64,000 nucleotides of DNA from Marinomonas aquimarina (lineage in GTDB: Bacteria > Pseudomonadota > Gammaproteobacteria > Pseudomonadales > Marinomonadaceae), in the NCBI RefSeq assembly GCF_900089755.1, contig NZ_FLOC01000010.1, forward strand, positions 79,969 through 143,968, given 5' to 3'. This document shows, in pieces, positions 17,263 to 25,590 of the stretch. The position numbers were made by a program, and so were the translations under genes. A model generated the notes under the pieces. That model worked only from the letters and a program-made list of their open reading frames with translations. It did no database searches and was not told the origin of the DNA. How positions within the stretch are numbered: the first letter of the stretch is position 1; each line of letters starts with the position of its first letter.

Positions 17263-20024
17263 CTGATCGCGCTCACCAACATATCACCTACACCGTTAGC
17301 GGCATGAGCTGTCAGGGCTGTGTTAACAAAGTGCGTCAGAAACTGTTAGCACTAGATAGCCATGCTGAGGTCATTGGGCATCCAAAGGACAACCGTCTGG
17401 AAATAAGCTCAACGCTCTCTAACGAGCAAATTGCTGGAGCCATTACCGATCTGGGGTATCAGTTTGGCGGTGAAGTGCCGAGCAACTCAAACAAAAAAGT
17501 TAATCAGGTGGCGGATTACAAAGTATTAGGGATGTCTTGCCAAGGCTGCGTCAAAAAAGTCCGAACAGCCATTCAATCATTAGATGAGCACGCTCAGGTT
17601 GATGGTTTCCCCCAAGAGAACCGTCCCCACCTTGTCAGCACTTTAAAACAAGATGAGGTAGCCGATGCCGTTCAAGCCGCCGGATATCAGTTTGACGGTG
17701 TCGATCCAGATACAGCTAAGCAAGACAAACCAACACAAAATGATGTCACCGATAAAGAAGAGCATAAGGCACAGCAAGCCAGCGTTGGTGGCGAAGCGAC
17801 TTTGGATAACACTTTTATCCAGCTATCCCTGAGCGGGATTACTTGTGCTGGCTGTGTGGATACCATTCAAAAAGCATTAGATGCATTACCAACCGTAACT
17901 CACGCCGAAGTAAACTTTGCCAGTCGTACTGCTCAAGTCAGCGGTGACACATCAGCAGAGCAGTTGATCAGCGCTGTAACGGACGCAGGCTATGGTGCGA
18001 GCTTAATTGAAGACCCATCCAAAGCACAGGATGAGCGCGCTCAAAGTGAGCAAAAAGAATATCGTTACAAACGACTTTATGCCGCCTCAGGCTTAGCCGT
18101 TGGTGTGCCATTAATGCTATGGGGACTATTGGGCGGCTCAATGCACGTGGCCACCCATCATGAACAACTGGCTTGGGGCGCTATCGGTGTATTGACGTTG
18201 TTGGTAATGGTGTTCGCTGGTCGACATTACTACAGCAGTGCCTGGAAAGCCTTTACTCATCGCCATAGTAATATGGATACCTTAATCGCCATCGGTACCG
18301 GATCGGCTTGGCTATATTCCATGGCAGTGGTGCTCTTTCCTGAAGTATTACCCAGCAATGCACGTCATCTGTATTTTGAAGCCAGCACCATGATTTTGGG
18401 TTTAGTAAACCTCGGTCAAGCGTTAGAGGTTAGGGCACGAGGTAAAACCAGCGAAGCCTTAAAGCGCTTGTTAGACCTGCGTCCTAGTAAAGCAACGGTT
18501 ATTCGTTCTGGCAAAACCGAGACGGTCGATGTCACCAGCATCAATATTGATGAAATCATTCGAATTAAAGCCGGAGAAAAGCTGCCTGTAGACGGTGTGA
18601 TCACAGAAGGCTATGCCACCATCGATGAGTCCATGTTAACAGGCGAGCCCATCCCTATAGAGAAATCCGTTGACAGCCAAGTCAGTGCCGGCACCATCAA
18701 CGGGAACTCAAGCTTCCAATACAAGGCTACAAAAGTAGGCGGAGATACTCTGCTTGCTCAGATCATTACCCTAGTCAGCAAGGCACAAAACTCTAAGCCT
18801 CCCATCAGTCGCTTAGCAGATACAGTGTCATCCGTGTTTGTGCCCAGTGTTATGATCATTGCCATTATCGCAGCGTTATTCTGGCTGAACCTTGGTCCCG
18901 CTCCGGTGGCTATTAATATGCTGGTTGCGGCGATCTCAGTACTGATTATCGCATGCCCTTGTGCGTTAGGTTTAGCAACTCCTATTTCCACTATGATTGG
19001 TGTGGGGAAAGCGGCAGAGTACGGCGCTCTGATCCGTAATGGTGATGCTCTGCAAAAAGCCAGTGAAATCAATACCATTGTGCTGGATAAGACTGGCACT
19101 ATCACAGAAGGTAAGCCGAAGGTCACTCAAAGCGAGTGGTTCGATATAGATGAAACACTCGCCAAACGTGTTATTTATGCTTTAGAAAGCGGTGCCAATC
19201 ATCCATTGGCTCAAGCTTTGATGCTCTTTAGTGAGGATCAAGCCGATACAGCGGCGACTGTTAAAAAATTTGAATCCATTACAGGTCAAGGCGTCGCAGC
19301 AGAAGTAGATGGTACTTATTACTTACTTGGTAATGACGACTTGATGCGCTCGCGTCGCTTAAGCCTACCAAATACCGAATTAGTGCAGACTGTTGGCTCT
19401 CATGTATATTTAGCCAATGCAGACAAAGTGTTGGGGGTGTGCGTTATTGAAGATGAAATAAAGCCGACCTCTAAGGCCGCTATAGAGCATTTTCATCAAG
19501 CGGGAATTAAAGTGATCATGCTCACCGGAGATAACTCAGTCGCTGCTAAGGCGGTCGCCGAAAGCGTAAACATCGATGAGTACAAAGCGCAAATGCGCCC
19601 TGAAGATAAGCTTGAGTACGTCAAACAGCTGCAAAGTAAGGGGGCTATAGTGGGAATGATTGGTGATGGCATCAATGATGCGCCAGCCCTCGCGCAAGCT
19701 GATGTCGGTTTTGCTATGGGAGCCGGAACCGATGTGGCCATGGAAAGTGCGGACATTACCTTAATTGGTAACGATCTTAACAATGTGGCGAATGCCATCC
19801 ATATCAGTCAGGCAACTCTCACCAATATCAAACAGAACCTTTGGGGGGCGTTTGCTTACAACAGCCTTGGCATTCCTGTTGCTGCAGGGGTATTGTTCCC
19901 ATTCACAGGTTGGCTACTGAGTCCTGTCATTGCTGGCGTGGCCATGTCTTTGTCGTCAGTCACAGTCGTATTAAATGCAAATCGCCTACGCTTGTTCAAA
20001 CCTGCCGCTCAAAAGGAGGATTAG
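17259..20024 (+). CDS. copA: Copper-exporting P1B-type ATPase
   Basis: The 921-residue membrane pump should export Cu(I) from the cytoplasm. It has three N-terminal heavy-metal-associated domains, with CxxC at about residues 18-21 and 93-96 (both GMSCQGC) and 195-198 (GITCAGC). Eight membrane helices follow. Motifs: TGEP in the actuator domain, CPC at 566-568 in the metal-conducting helix, phosphorylated Asp610 in DKTGT, the HP motif in GANHPLAQ, and GDGINDAPAL. I start at ATG 17259, overlapping the merR stop by 4 bases and preceded by GAAGGAG. The first two HMA domains look like a tandem duplication separate from the third. Two small genes follow directly. Confidence 0.96.
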   Translation: MTDRAHQHITYTVSGMSCQGCVNKVRQKLLALDSHAEVIGHPKDNRLEISSTLSNEQIAGAITDLGYQFGGEVPSNSNKKVNQVADYKVLGMSCQGCVKKVRTAIQSLDEHAQVDGFPQENRPHLVSTLKQDEVADAVQAAGYQFDGVDPDTAKQDKPTQNDVTDKEEHKAQQASVGGEATLDNTFIQLSLSGITCAGCVDTIQKALDALPTVTHAEVNFASRTAQVSGDTSAEQLISAVTDAGYGASLIEDPSKAQDERAQSEQKEYRYKRLYAASGLAVGVPLMLWGLLGGSMHVATHHEQLAWGAIGVLTLLVMVFAGRHYYSSAWKAFTHRHSNMDTLIAIGTGSAWLYSMAVVLFPEVLPSNARHLYFEASTMILGLVNLGQALEVRARGKTSEALKRLLDLRPSKATVIRSGKTETVDVTSINIDEIIRIKAGEKLPVDGVITEGYATIDESMLTGEPIPIEKSVDSQVSAGTINGNSSFQYKATKVGGDTLLAQIITLVSKAQNSKPPISRLADTVSSVFVPSVMIIAIIAALFWLNLGPAPVAINMLVAAISVLIIACPCALGLATPISTMIGVGKAAEYGALIRNGDALQKASEINTIVLDKTGTITEGKPKVTQSEWFDIDETLAKRVIYALESGANHPLAQALMLFSEDQADTAATVKKFESITGQGVAAEVDGTYYLLGNDDLMRSRRLSLPNTELVQTVGSHVYLANADKVLGVCVIEDEIKPTSKAAIEHFHQAGIKVIMLTGDNSVAAKAVAESVNIDEYKAQMRPEDKLEYVKQLQSKGAIVGMIGDGINDAPALAQADVGFAMGAGTDVAMESADITLIGNDLNNVANAIHISQATLTNIKQNLWGAFAYNSLGIPVAAGVLFPFTGWLLSPVIAGVAMSLSSVTVVLNANRLRLFKPAAQKED

Positions 20025-20025
20025 G

Positions 20026-20106
20026 ATGATGCAAATCTTGTTAAATTGCCTTGGTGTGCTTGCCATTGGCTTTATCGTTTGGTGGTTTTGGCTGAGTAAG
20101 AAATAG
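20026..20106 (+). CDS. 26-residue membrane peptide of the copper operon
   Basis: An ATG one base after the copA stop opens a 26-codon frame: MMQILLN, a hydrophobic helix (CLGVLAIGFIVWWFW), then LSKK. AAAGGAGGA at the end of copA gives a strong ribosome binding site, and the next gene starts 10 bases later, so translation in the operon looks real. Single-helix peptides of this kind often accompany P-type ATPases (KdpF-like or CcoS-like), but I do not recognise this one. The one Cys in the helix could matter for metal. It is too short for ordinary gene callers. Confidence 0.6.
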   Translation: MMQILLNCLGVLAIGFIVWWFWLSKK

Positions 20107-20115
20107 AGAAGAGTC

Positions 20116-20460
20116 ATGAACCGTAGCGCTTTTGCTCATACACTTTCACTAAAATTCAGCGGCTTAGAGTCCGCTGAAGATAGTCTCATCGTAGAGGCTT
20201 TAATGGCTTATCCTGGGGTAAGTGCTGCCAAGATAAAGCCCGCTAAGTCGCAGATTCAATTTCGCTATGAGGTACAACTGACCAACCTCAATGAGCTAAT
20301 AGAATTACTGCAGGCTTTGGGGGTTAAGCCATATACAAAAGGACTTTGGTGGAAATGGCGGTGGCATCTTGCCAAGCAAATAGAGCAAAACATTCAAGCC
20401 AATGTGGCCCATGTGCCGCATTGCTGTGGCAAAGCCCCCATCAGTGCCCGCCGCCGCTAA
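20116..20460 (+). CDS. HMA-fold-like protein without CxxC, Cys/His C-terminal tail
   Basis: The 114-residue protein is the last gene of the merR-copA operon. Residues about 8-75 read like a heavy-metal-associated ferredoxin-like domain (LKFSGLES...LMAYPGVSAAKIKPAKSQIQFRYE...LIELLQALGV) but without the GMxCxxC metal loop. A Trp-rich basic stretch (KGLWWKWRWHLAKQ) and a tail with HVPHCCG follow; the latter could bind Cu(I). A role as a pump-associated regulator or chaperone is inference. Its last 20 bases overlap the end of the convergent MFS gene. I do not know a named family. Confidence 0.65.
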   Translation: MNRSAFAHTLSLKFSGLESAEDSLIVEALMAYPGVSAAKIKPAKSQIQFRYEVQLTNLNELIELLQALGVKPYTKGLWWKWRWHLAKQIEQNIQANVAHVPHCCGKAPISARRR

Positions 20461-21652
20461 TCTCGGCAGGCGGTAGCTTCAGTCTGGCAATGTAGACAAT
20501 GACCGCCATCGATAAAGCGGCCACAAAGGCCCCGATATAGCCGACAAACTCTAACCCGATATGATCAATTGTTAAGCTGCCAACCATGGCACCGGCGCCG
20601 ATCCCTAGATTAATGATACCGGAAAAGAGCGACATGATAATGTCGGAGGCACTGGCATCAATACCCAAGACTCGTGCCTGCATGGCAAGAATGGTCAAAA
20701 TCATTGCTGCGCCCCAAATGACGGTTATGGTGATCAGAGCCACTTGAGAGGTCACCGACCATGCCATCAGCCCCATGCATACCGTCATTCCTAAGGCACT
20801 AGCAATCATCAATGGGGCACCGAATTTATCACCAAAATAGCCGAATAACGTACTGCCAATAATCCCAGCACAACCAAAAGTCAGCAGCAAAACAGTGGTA
20901 AAACCGCTGGAAACACGACCAAATTGAATCATAAACGGCTCAATGTAACTGTACGAGGCATAATGTGCGGTAAACATTAGAAACACTGCCAGATACATAA
21001 TAAACAGTAGTTTATTACTGAATACCGAGGTCACTTTGGCTTTCAGATTTCCCGAGGTCAAACTCGGCAACTCTGGCAGCAAGTGGAACACTGCTAAGGT
21101 AATCACCAAGGCTGCAAGGCCAATGGCTTCAAAGGCCATACGCCAACCCATGTATTCGCCAATGATACGGCCTAGCGGTACGCCAAGCACCATGGCCATG
21201 CCAGTGCCAGTCGCTAACACACTTAAGGCGAAATTCATTTTGCCAGGGGGCGCAACACGGATGGCAATAGAGGCGGTGATCGACCAAAACACCGCATGGG
21301 CAAAGGCCACACCGATGCGACTGATAAGTAAACTTTGGAAATCCCAAGCAAAAGCAGATAAACCATGACTGACAATAAAGACACTACAGGTACCAAGCAG
21401 CAAACGCTTACGCTCCATACGACTGGTTATTAGCATCATCGGCAGCGACATTAAACCAACAATCCAAGCATAAATTGTCAGCATCCAACCCGTTTGTGAT
21501 GGAGTAATGTTAAAATCATCGGAAATTCCTGTCAGCAAGCCGACAGGCACAAACTCAGACGTATTAAAAATGAAAGCGCAGAAGCCTAATGCAAGCACCC
21601 GTAAATATTGTACATATTTCGGTGTTGTTTCTGCTGGGGGTAACTGAGTCAT
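20441..21652 (-). CDS. MFS sugar/arabinose efflux transporter (SotB-like)
   Basis: The 403-residue protein has twelve predicted helices of the major facilitator superfamily. The N-terminal half has the SotB/YdeA-type signature FIFNTSEFVPVGLL in helix 1 and MERKRLLLG after helix 2, plus GVPLGRIIGEYMGWR in helix 5. Family members export sugars, arabinose analogues or drugs by proton antiport; the substrate here cannot be told from sequence. It is a single gene on the minus strand and its 3' end overlaps the HMA-like gene by 20 bases. Confidence 0.88.
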   Translation of the reverse strand: MTQLPPAETTPKYVQYLRVLALGFCAFIFNTSEFVPVGLLTGISDDFNITPSQTGWMLTIYAWIVGLMSLPMMLITSRMERKRLLLGTCSVFIVSHGLSAFAWDFQSLLISRIGVAFAHAVFWSITASIAIRVAPPGKMNFALSVLATGTGMAMVLGVPLGRIIGEYMGWRMAFEAIGLAALVITLAVFHLLPELPSLTSGNLKAKVTSVFSNKLLFIMYLAVFLMFTAHYASYSYIEPFMIQFGRVSSGFTTVLLLTFGCAGIIGSTLFGYFGDKFGAPLMIASALGMTVCMGLMAWSVTSQVALITITVIWGAAMILTILAMQARVLGIDASASDIIMSLFSGIINLGIGAGAMVGSLTIDHIGLEFVGYIGAFVAALSMAVIVYIARLKLPPAEISGGGH

Positions 21653-21814
21653 AATGATCCCGATATCAAGTTTGGCATTGCAAAGGCATTCTATTCTTCA
21701 CGTTCTAGCGCTGATTAAAAGCCGCAAATATGGATCTTTTGAACAAGCGTTACCCCTTGATACGCAGAGACTTTAGCTTCACACACTAAAATTAATGAAA
21801 GATTTTACTCATTT

Positions 21815-22585
21815 ATGATGCGTTCCAGCCCACCTAATTTTGTTAGCATTCGTCGCCAATTTGATTTTAAAAGCATTGAAATGGGGCAATGGGTGACAGC
21901 CCAAGAACGCGACCGTGTTGCGCTGAACTTTTACAATGCCTTAATGGATTTAATGAAGGTGCTGAATGCCCCAGAAACACTGATATCTCTGCGCGGTAGC
22001 TTAGGATTGCAGTACGGTAAGGGAGGGCGTTTAGGCGTTTCGGCGCATTATATTCCGGCAATCCGTAAACTGTCCCTAGCCAAGAACGCCGGAGCAGGAA
22101 GCTTGGCCCACGAGTGGTTCCATGCTTTTGACCACTATATGGGAGATAAGATGTTTCCCATTGCTGATCGTATGGCCTTTGCTTCAAAACTTTGGCTTAA
22201 CGATTACCCCTATGGTCCGCACACGCTCAACCTGTTATTGGCGCAGTGTTATGAAACCATTCTATTGTCACCAGATGGCAAACAACCAAGTGCGCTATTT
22301 GTCGCATCACAACTGACCGATGAGCGCTTAAATACACTGTATTATTCGAAACCTGAGGAAATGTGTGCTCGAGCGTTTGAAGCCTTTATAGAGGATTCCG
22401 TGCCTAACAGCCGATTTCTGGTGCGTGGCACTGTGGGTACTGATGAAGCCAAATTGGGGTTGTACCCAAGTGGTGAACAAAGGCTGATGATTAATGAAAT
22501 GTTTCAGCAGTACTTTTCACTGCTGGGGGATGCATTACATCGAGAGCAAAAGAAGCTAGCCAACCAAGCGCAACTCAGTCATTAG
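21815..22585 (+). CDS. CLCA_X/LPD1-like putative zincin
   Basis: The 256-residue cytoplasmic protein contains LAHEWFHAFDHYM at about residues 96-108: an HExxH zinc-peptidase-like core followed by a further His. Upstream is LRGSLGLQYGKGGRLGVSAHY, matching the LPD1-type domain and the CLCA_X family of gammaproteobacteria. A conserved YSKPEEMCARAFEAFIEDS segment in the C-terminal half may provide the third ligand (Glu). A metal-dependent peptidase is plausible but unproved. The ribosome binding site before ATG 21815 is weak, and the second Met codon at 21818 is equally possible. It stands alone between an opposite-strand MFS gene and opposite-strand small ORFs. Confidence 0.75.
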   Translation: MMRSSPPNFVSIRRQFDFKSIEMGQWVTAQERDRVALNFYNALMDLMKVLNAPETLISLRGSLGLQYGKGGRLGVSAHYIPAIRKLSLAKNAGAGSLAHEWFHAFDHYMGDKMFPIADRMAFASKLWLNDYPYGPHTLNLLLAQCYETILLSPDGKQPSALFVASQLTDERLNTLYYSKPEEMCARAFEAFIEDSVPNSRFLVRGTVGTDEAKLGLYPSGEQRLMINEMFQQYFSLLGDALHREQKKLANQAQLSH

Positions 22586-22642
22586 GCCAGCTTCTTAAAG
22601 CCATCACTAACTGTCGCTTATCTGCCTTTCGGAGGGTGGCCT

Positions 22643-22801
22643 TTATTCCTCACGTGTTGGTTTTAATGGACGAATGCCGGACGCTGTGCGAACGAAACCA
22701 ACATCACGTAAAACATGATCTTCTAAATGGCCAAACGTCTGGTTCAGACGACGTTGTTCGAAGTATTCTTTGGCGATGTTTAATAAGGCAATAAAGCTCA
22801 T
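22643..22801 (-). CDS. DUF1127-like small protein, 52 residues
   Basis: A frame of 52 codons begins at an ATG preceded by AGGAGAAG and reads MSFIALLNIAKEYFEQRRLN, then a QTFGHLEDHVLRDVGF segment. The pattern 'L..L.D..L.DVGF' with an N-terminal helix is typical of DUF1127 (YjiS-like) proteins, whose Arg-rich relatives in alphaproteobacteria act in RNA turnover and phosphate or carbon responses. Its function here is unknown. The gene lies downstream of a 30-codon ORF and a strong inverted repeat, which may form its leader. Confidence 0.75.
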   Translation of the reverse strand: MSFIALLNIAKEYFEQRRLNQTFGHLEDHVLRDVGFVRTASGIRPLKPTREE

Positions 22802-22828
22802 AATCTTCTCCTAAAAAAGAGTGATCAT

Positions 22829-22878
22829 GAGAATTTACGAGGAAGGGATGGAAAGCTATCTTGACCGCGTAAATTCTC
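22829..22878 (-). promoter_or_regulatory. Leader hairpin of the DUF1127-like gene
   Basis: GAGAATTTACG and CGTAAATTCTC are perfect 11-bp arms 28 bases apart, with a flanking GATC pair just outside. On the minus-strand transcript the hairpin falls between the 30-codon ORF and the DUF1127 start, and TTTTTT follows about 9 bases after it. It is a candidate attenuator or translation-control element. Confidence 0.5.
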
Positions 22879-22900
22879 GCGATCAATGTGGTTAACAACA

Positions 22901-22993
22901 CTAAACGCGAAGACCGAAGGCCCAGTTGGCTTTTCGGACATAAATTCGAGGCGCAGTCATAGATGTTGTCATGGTGTAATGCATGCAAATCAT
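22901..22993 (-). CDS. Possible 30-residue leader ORF
   Basis: An ATG preceded by GGAGG (GGAGGCCGTT, spacing 5) opens 30 codons, with Met at positions 1, 4, 8 and 12 and a basic end (YVRKANWAFGLRV). It lies 99 bases upstream of the DUF1127-like gene on the same strand. It could be a leader peptide, a separate small protein, or the frameshifted start of a longer gene, since a neighbouring frame continues LLTTLIARIYAVKIAF. Confidence 0.4.
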   Translation of the reverse strand: MICMHYTMTTSMTAPRIYVRKANWAFGLRV

Positions 22994-23112
22994 AACGGCC
23001 TCCGAATACGTTTAGGGTTTAATGAATTGTCTTTAAAAGACTTAGTTATTAAGTCGTTTTTGTAACAATATGTCAATCAACCGATTAAGAAATAAACAAG
23101 GATGGCTATAAC

Positions 23113-24993
23113 GTGACCGATCTTTTGCTCATTGCGTTTGTATTTTTAATGGCCAGCGTCATTGCCGTACCATTAGCTTCAAAGTTTTCCCTAGGCTCTG
23201 TTCTAGGCTATTTGCTTGCAGGCATTACCATTGCGCCGCTGCTGACCTTACTTAATGTGGATGTCAAAGCTGTTCAGCACGTCGCTGAGTTTGGTGTGGT
23301 GATGATGTTGTTCCTGGTTGGCTTAGAGCTTGACCCAAAAGAGCTGTGGCGAATGAAAGGGCGCTTATTAGGCCTTGGCGGTGGACAAGTGCTGCTCACT
23401 ACCGCCTTGATTGCTGCCATTGCTTCCCAATTTAACCTCCCATGGCAAACAGCCATCACGGTTGGGCTGGTTTTCTCTTTATCGTCTACGGCTATCGTTC
23501 TACAAACGCTTAACGAAAAGGGCCTGCTTAAATCCGATGGTGGCCAAGCCTCATTTTCAGTTCTGCTGAGCCAGGATATCGCCGTCATTCCAATGTTGAT
23601 TATCTTGCCAATGCTTGCGATTCCTGAGCTTGCTCAGTCAGCTCAGTCAGCTCAGTCAGCTCAGAATGGAGCAGGGCAAGGACACTCAGAATTCAGTCTG
23701 ATCGCCGGTTTGAATGACTGGCAAACTGCCTTAGTCACCATTTCAGCCATCATTGCGGTTATTTTTATTGGCAGTGTTCTGTCTTCGCCAATCTTTAAGT
23801 TTGTTGCGATGGCACGCTTACGTGAGCTTTTTACTGCCTCGGCATTATTATTTGTTGTCGGCATCGCTTTATTAATGTCCCTGGTTAATTTATCACCAGC
23901 ACTCGGTACCTTTATCGCAGGTGTCGTTTTAGCGAACTCTGTGTTTAAGCATGAGCTAGAAAGCAATATTGAGCCAATTAAAGGCTTACTGTTGGGTTTA
24001 TTCTTTATGACGGTGGGAGCCAGTATCAATTTTAGACTGTTGGCCGATCAGTTTTTAATCATAACTGGGCTGACCATTGCATTGGTGCTTATCAAGGCTA
24101 GCGTACTCTGGGGATTGGCCAAAGCATTCAAGGTGGAAGGCAGTGATAGATGGTTATTGGCGTTGGGCCTAGCTCAAGCAGGTGAATTTGGCTTTGTTTT
24201 GCTGTCATTTACCGTAAGCAATGGCATTTTGAGCAACGAAATGGCGGATAACTTGTTACTTGTCGTGGCCATGTCGATGTTGATTTCACCAGGGCTGTTT
24301 ATCATTCATCAAAGGTTTTTCCTGCAAGCGTTTTACAACAAACAAGAGCATAACGCACCGAAGCAAGCCATTCCCAACGAAGGTAAAATCATTATCGCGG
24401 GATCAGGCCGAGTTGGTGGCATGGTGGATTTAATGCTTAGAACGGCGGGATATGAAACCACTGTGGTGGATTACAGCATAGAACGCTTAAAAGAGTTGGA
24501 ATCGTTCAAAATAAACACATATTTTGGCGATGCCACGCAGCCAAACTTATTAGAAGCTGCAGGGATCAAAGATACCAAGCTATTAGTGGTTGCGTTAGAT
24601 GAAGCACCGCAAATTACCAAATTGGTAAGGCATGTGCTAAAGCTTTATCCAAATGTACATATCATCGCCAGAGCTGTAGATCGCCATCATGTCTATGACT
24701 TATGGGCTGAAGGCTGTCGAGATATTATTAGTGAAACCTATGATTCGTCATTGCGTATGGGCCGTTCTGCCTTTGAAGCTTTAGGCGTCACAGCCGATGC
24801 GGCTGAGCAAATGAAAGACTTGTTCCAACAGGATGATCGTGAAGCAATGCGCCAGGCTGCTAGCGCTTACAAAGTTGGCGTGCCGGCGCACGAGAACGAA
24901 GAGTACATCAAGAGTGTGCTGGAGTTATTTGAGAGCAAGCATCCAGAAACCAAAGCGAAGCTGATTGCGATACGAGATCAAAACCAGAAATAG
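23113..24993 (+). CDS. CPA2 cation:proton antiporter with RCK/TrkA-N domain (Kef-like)
   Basis: The 626-residue inner-membrane protein has about twelve helices of the CPA2 antiporter family (residues about 1-410), including VVMMLFLVGLELDPKEL and the SSTAIVLQTLNEKG motif. A cytoplasmic Rossmann RCK domain follows (KIIIAGSGRVGGMVDLML, FGDATQPNLLEAAGI), which should bind NAD(H) or glutathione adducts as in KefB/KefC. Translation starts at GTG 23113. Residues about 174-185 are an in-frame AQS tandem repeat in a periplasmic or cytoplasmic loop. It likely exports K+ (or Na+) during electrophile or pH stress; no KefF/KefG partner gene is adjacent. Confidence 0.9.
   Translation: MTDLLLIAFVFLMASVIAVPLASKFSLGSVLGYLLAGITIAPLLTLLNVDVKAVQHVAEFGVVMMLFLVGLELDPKELWRMKGRLLGLGGGQVLLTTALIAAIASQFNLPWQTAITVGLVFSLSSTAIVLQTLNEKGLLKSDGGQASFSVLLSQDIAVIPMLIILPMLAIPELAQSAQSAQSAQNGAGQGHSEFSLIAGLNDWQTALVTISAIIAVIFIGSVLSSPIFKFVAMARLRELFTASALLFVVGIALLMSLVNLSPALGTFIAGVVLANSVFKHELESNIEPIKGLLLGLFFMTVGASINFRLLADQFLIITGLTIALVLIKASVLWGLAKAFKVEGSDRWLLALGLAQAGEFGFVLLSFTVSNGILSNEMADNLLLVVAMSMLISPGLFIIHQRFFLQAFYNKQEHNAPKQAIPNEGKIIIAGSGRVGGMVDLMLRTAGYETTVVDYSIERLKELESFKINTYFGDATQPNLLEAAGIKDTKLLVVALDEAPQITKLVRHVLKLYPNVHIIARAVDRHHVYDLWAEGCRDIISETYDSSLRMGRSAFEALGVTADAAEQMKDLFQQDDREAMRQAASAYKVGVPAHENEEYIKSVLELFESKHPETKAKLIAIRDQNQK
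23632..23667 (+). repeat. 9-bp in-frame tandem repeat in the CPA2 gene
   Basis: GCTCAGTCA occurs three times in a row, then GCTCAGAAT, encoding AQS-AQS-AQS-AQN. Copy number changes would add or remove residues without shifting the frame. Confidence 0.9.
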
Positions 24994-25022
24994 CAACAGC
25001 AATGAAAAACATTTAAAGACAA

Positions 25023-25092
25023 GGAATTAACGCAAAACAGCGCTAATTCCGGATATTTCACTATTTCCGATAATAACATTTATCGGAAATAG
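25023..25092. repeat. Two adjacent hairpins
   Basis: GGAATTAACGC and GCGCTAATTCC (25023-25033 with 25040-25050; 10 of 11 paired) are followed by CTATTTCCGATAA and TTATCGGAAATAG (25061-25073 with 25080-25092; perfect 13 bp, 6-base loop). No T-run follows on the plus strand, so these are not standard terminators. Confidence 0.75.
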
Positions 25093-25202
25093 TAGGCCTA
25101 TTTCCAGCATCCTTAATCTGATTGTTTGTCTATCTTATAGGTTTTGGCAAATTCCAATCGTTTAACACGCAAACGTGATTTCCAAACTGCTGAACACATA
25201 AT

Positions 25203-25331
25203 TTAGCTCGAAAGTTTAAACCTCCGCCTGTCAAAAACGTTTGGACTTATTGTTCGCCGAATCAGTTCTAGCTTGCTTATCAGCACCTTTGGATAATCCA
25301 TCGTCTTATACTGGTGACCAGCTTTCTTTAT
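25203..25331 (-). pseudogene. Possible decayed ORF fragment
   Basis: A 42-codon stretch between stops encodes IKKAGHQYKTMDYPK followed by VLISKLELIRRTISPNVFD and a basic end. Its composition is protein-like and it lacks a start with ribosome binding site. Upstream, related-looking fragments (for example MPINQRSKIKQSS) are broken by stops. I do not recognise the family. Confidence 0.3.
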
Positions 25332-25590
25332 CTATTTGAGCTCAGCCTGATATGGCAACTAAACCGACGTTACTTAGCCAAAGTCCAATCACATTGTGAC
25401 ACTTGATGGTAAGCGTGTTCGGACGAACTTTGCTTGATCTTGCTGCGCTGATTTATTGGCATTTCTGGCTCTAATAGTGATCCTTACCCTGCTCTAATTT
25501 AGTTGACCACAGCAACTAAATACCCTAATTAAAAACCAGCAGAAATGTAACTCGTCCTTAAACGCCAGAAAGTCGCTCCTACTAAAGAAT

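Larger units (their letters stand above)
24994..25590. other. 600-base gap with hairpins and decayed coding sequence
   Basis: No intact gene is visible. The left end holds two strong inverted repeats (25023-25092). The middle contains a short minus-strand frame with protein-like composition (25203-25331), flanked by stops in all frames. The right part is AT-rich with no feature that I can support. The whole looks like the remains of a lost gene or insertion. Confidence 0.5.
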
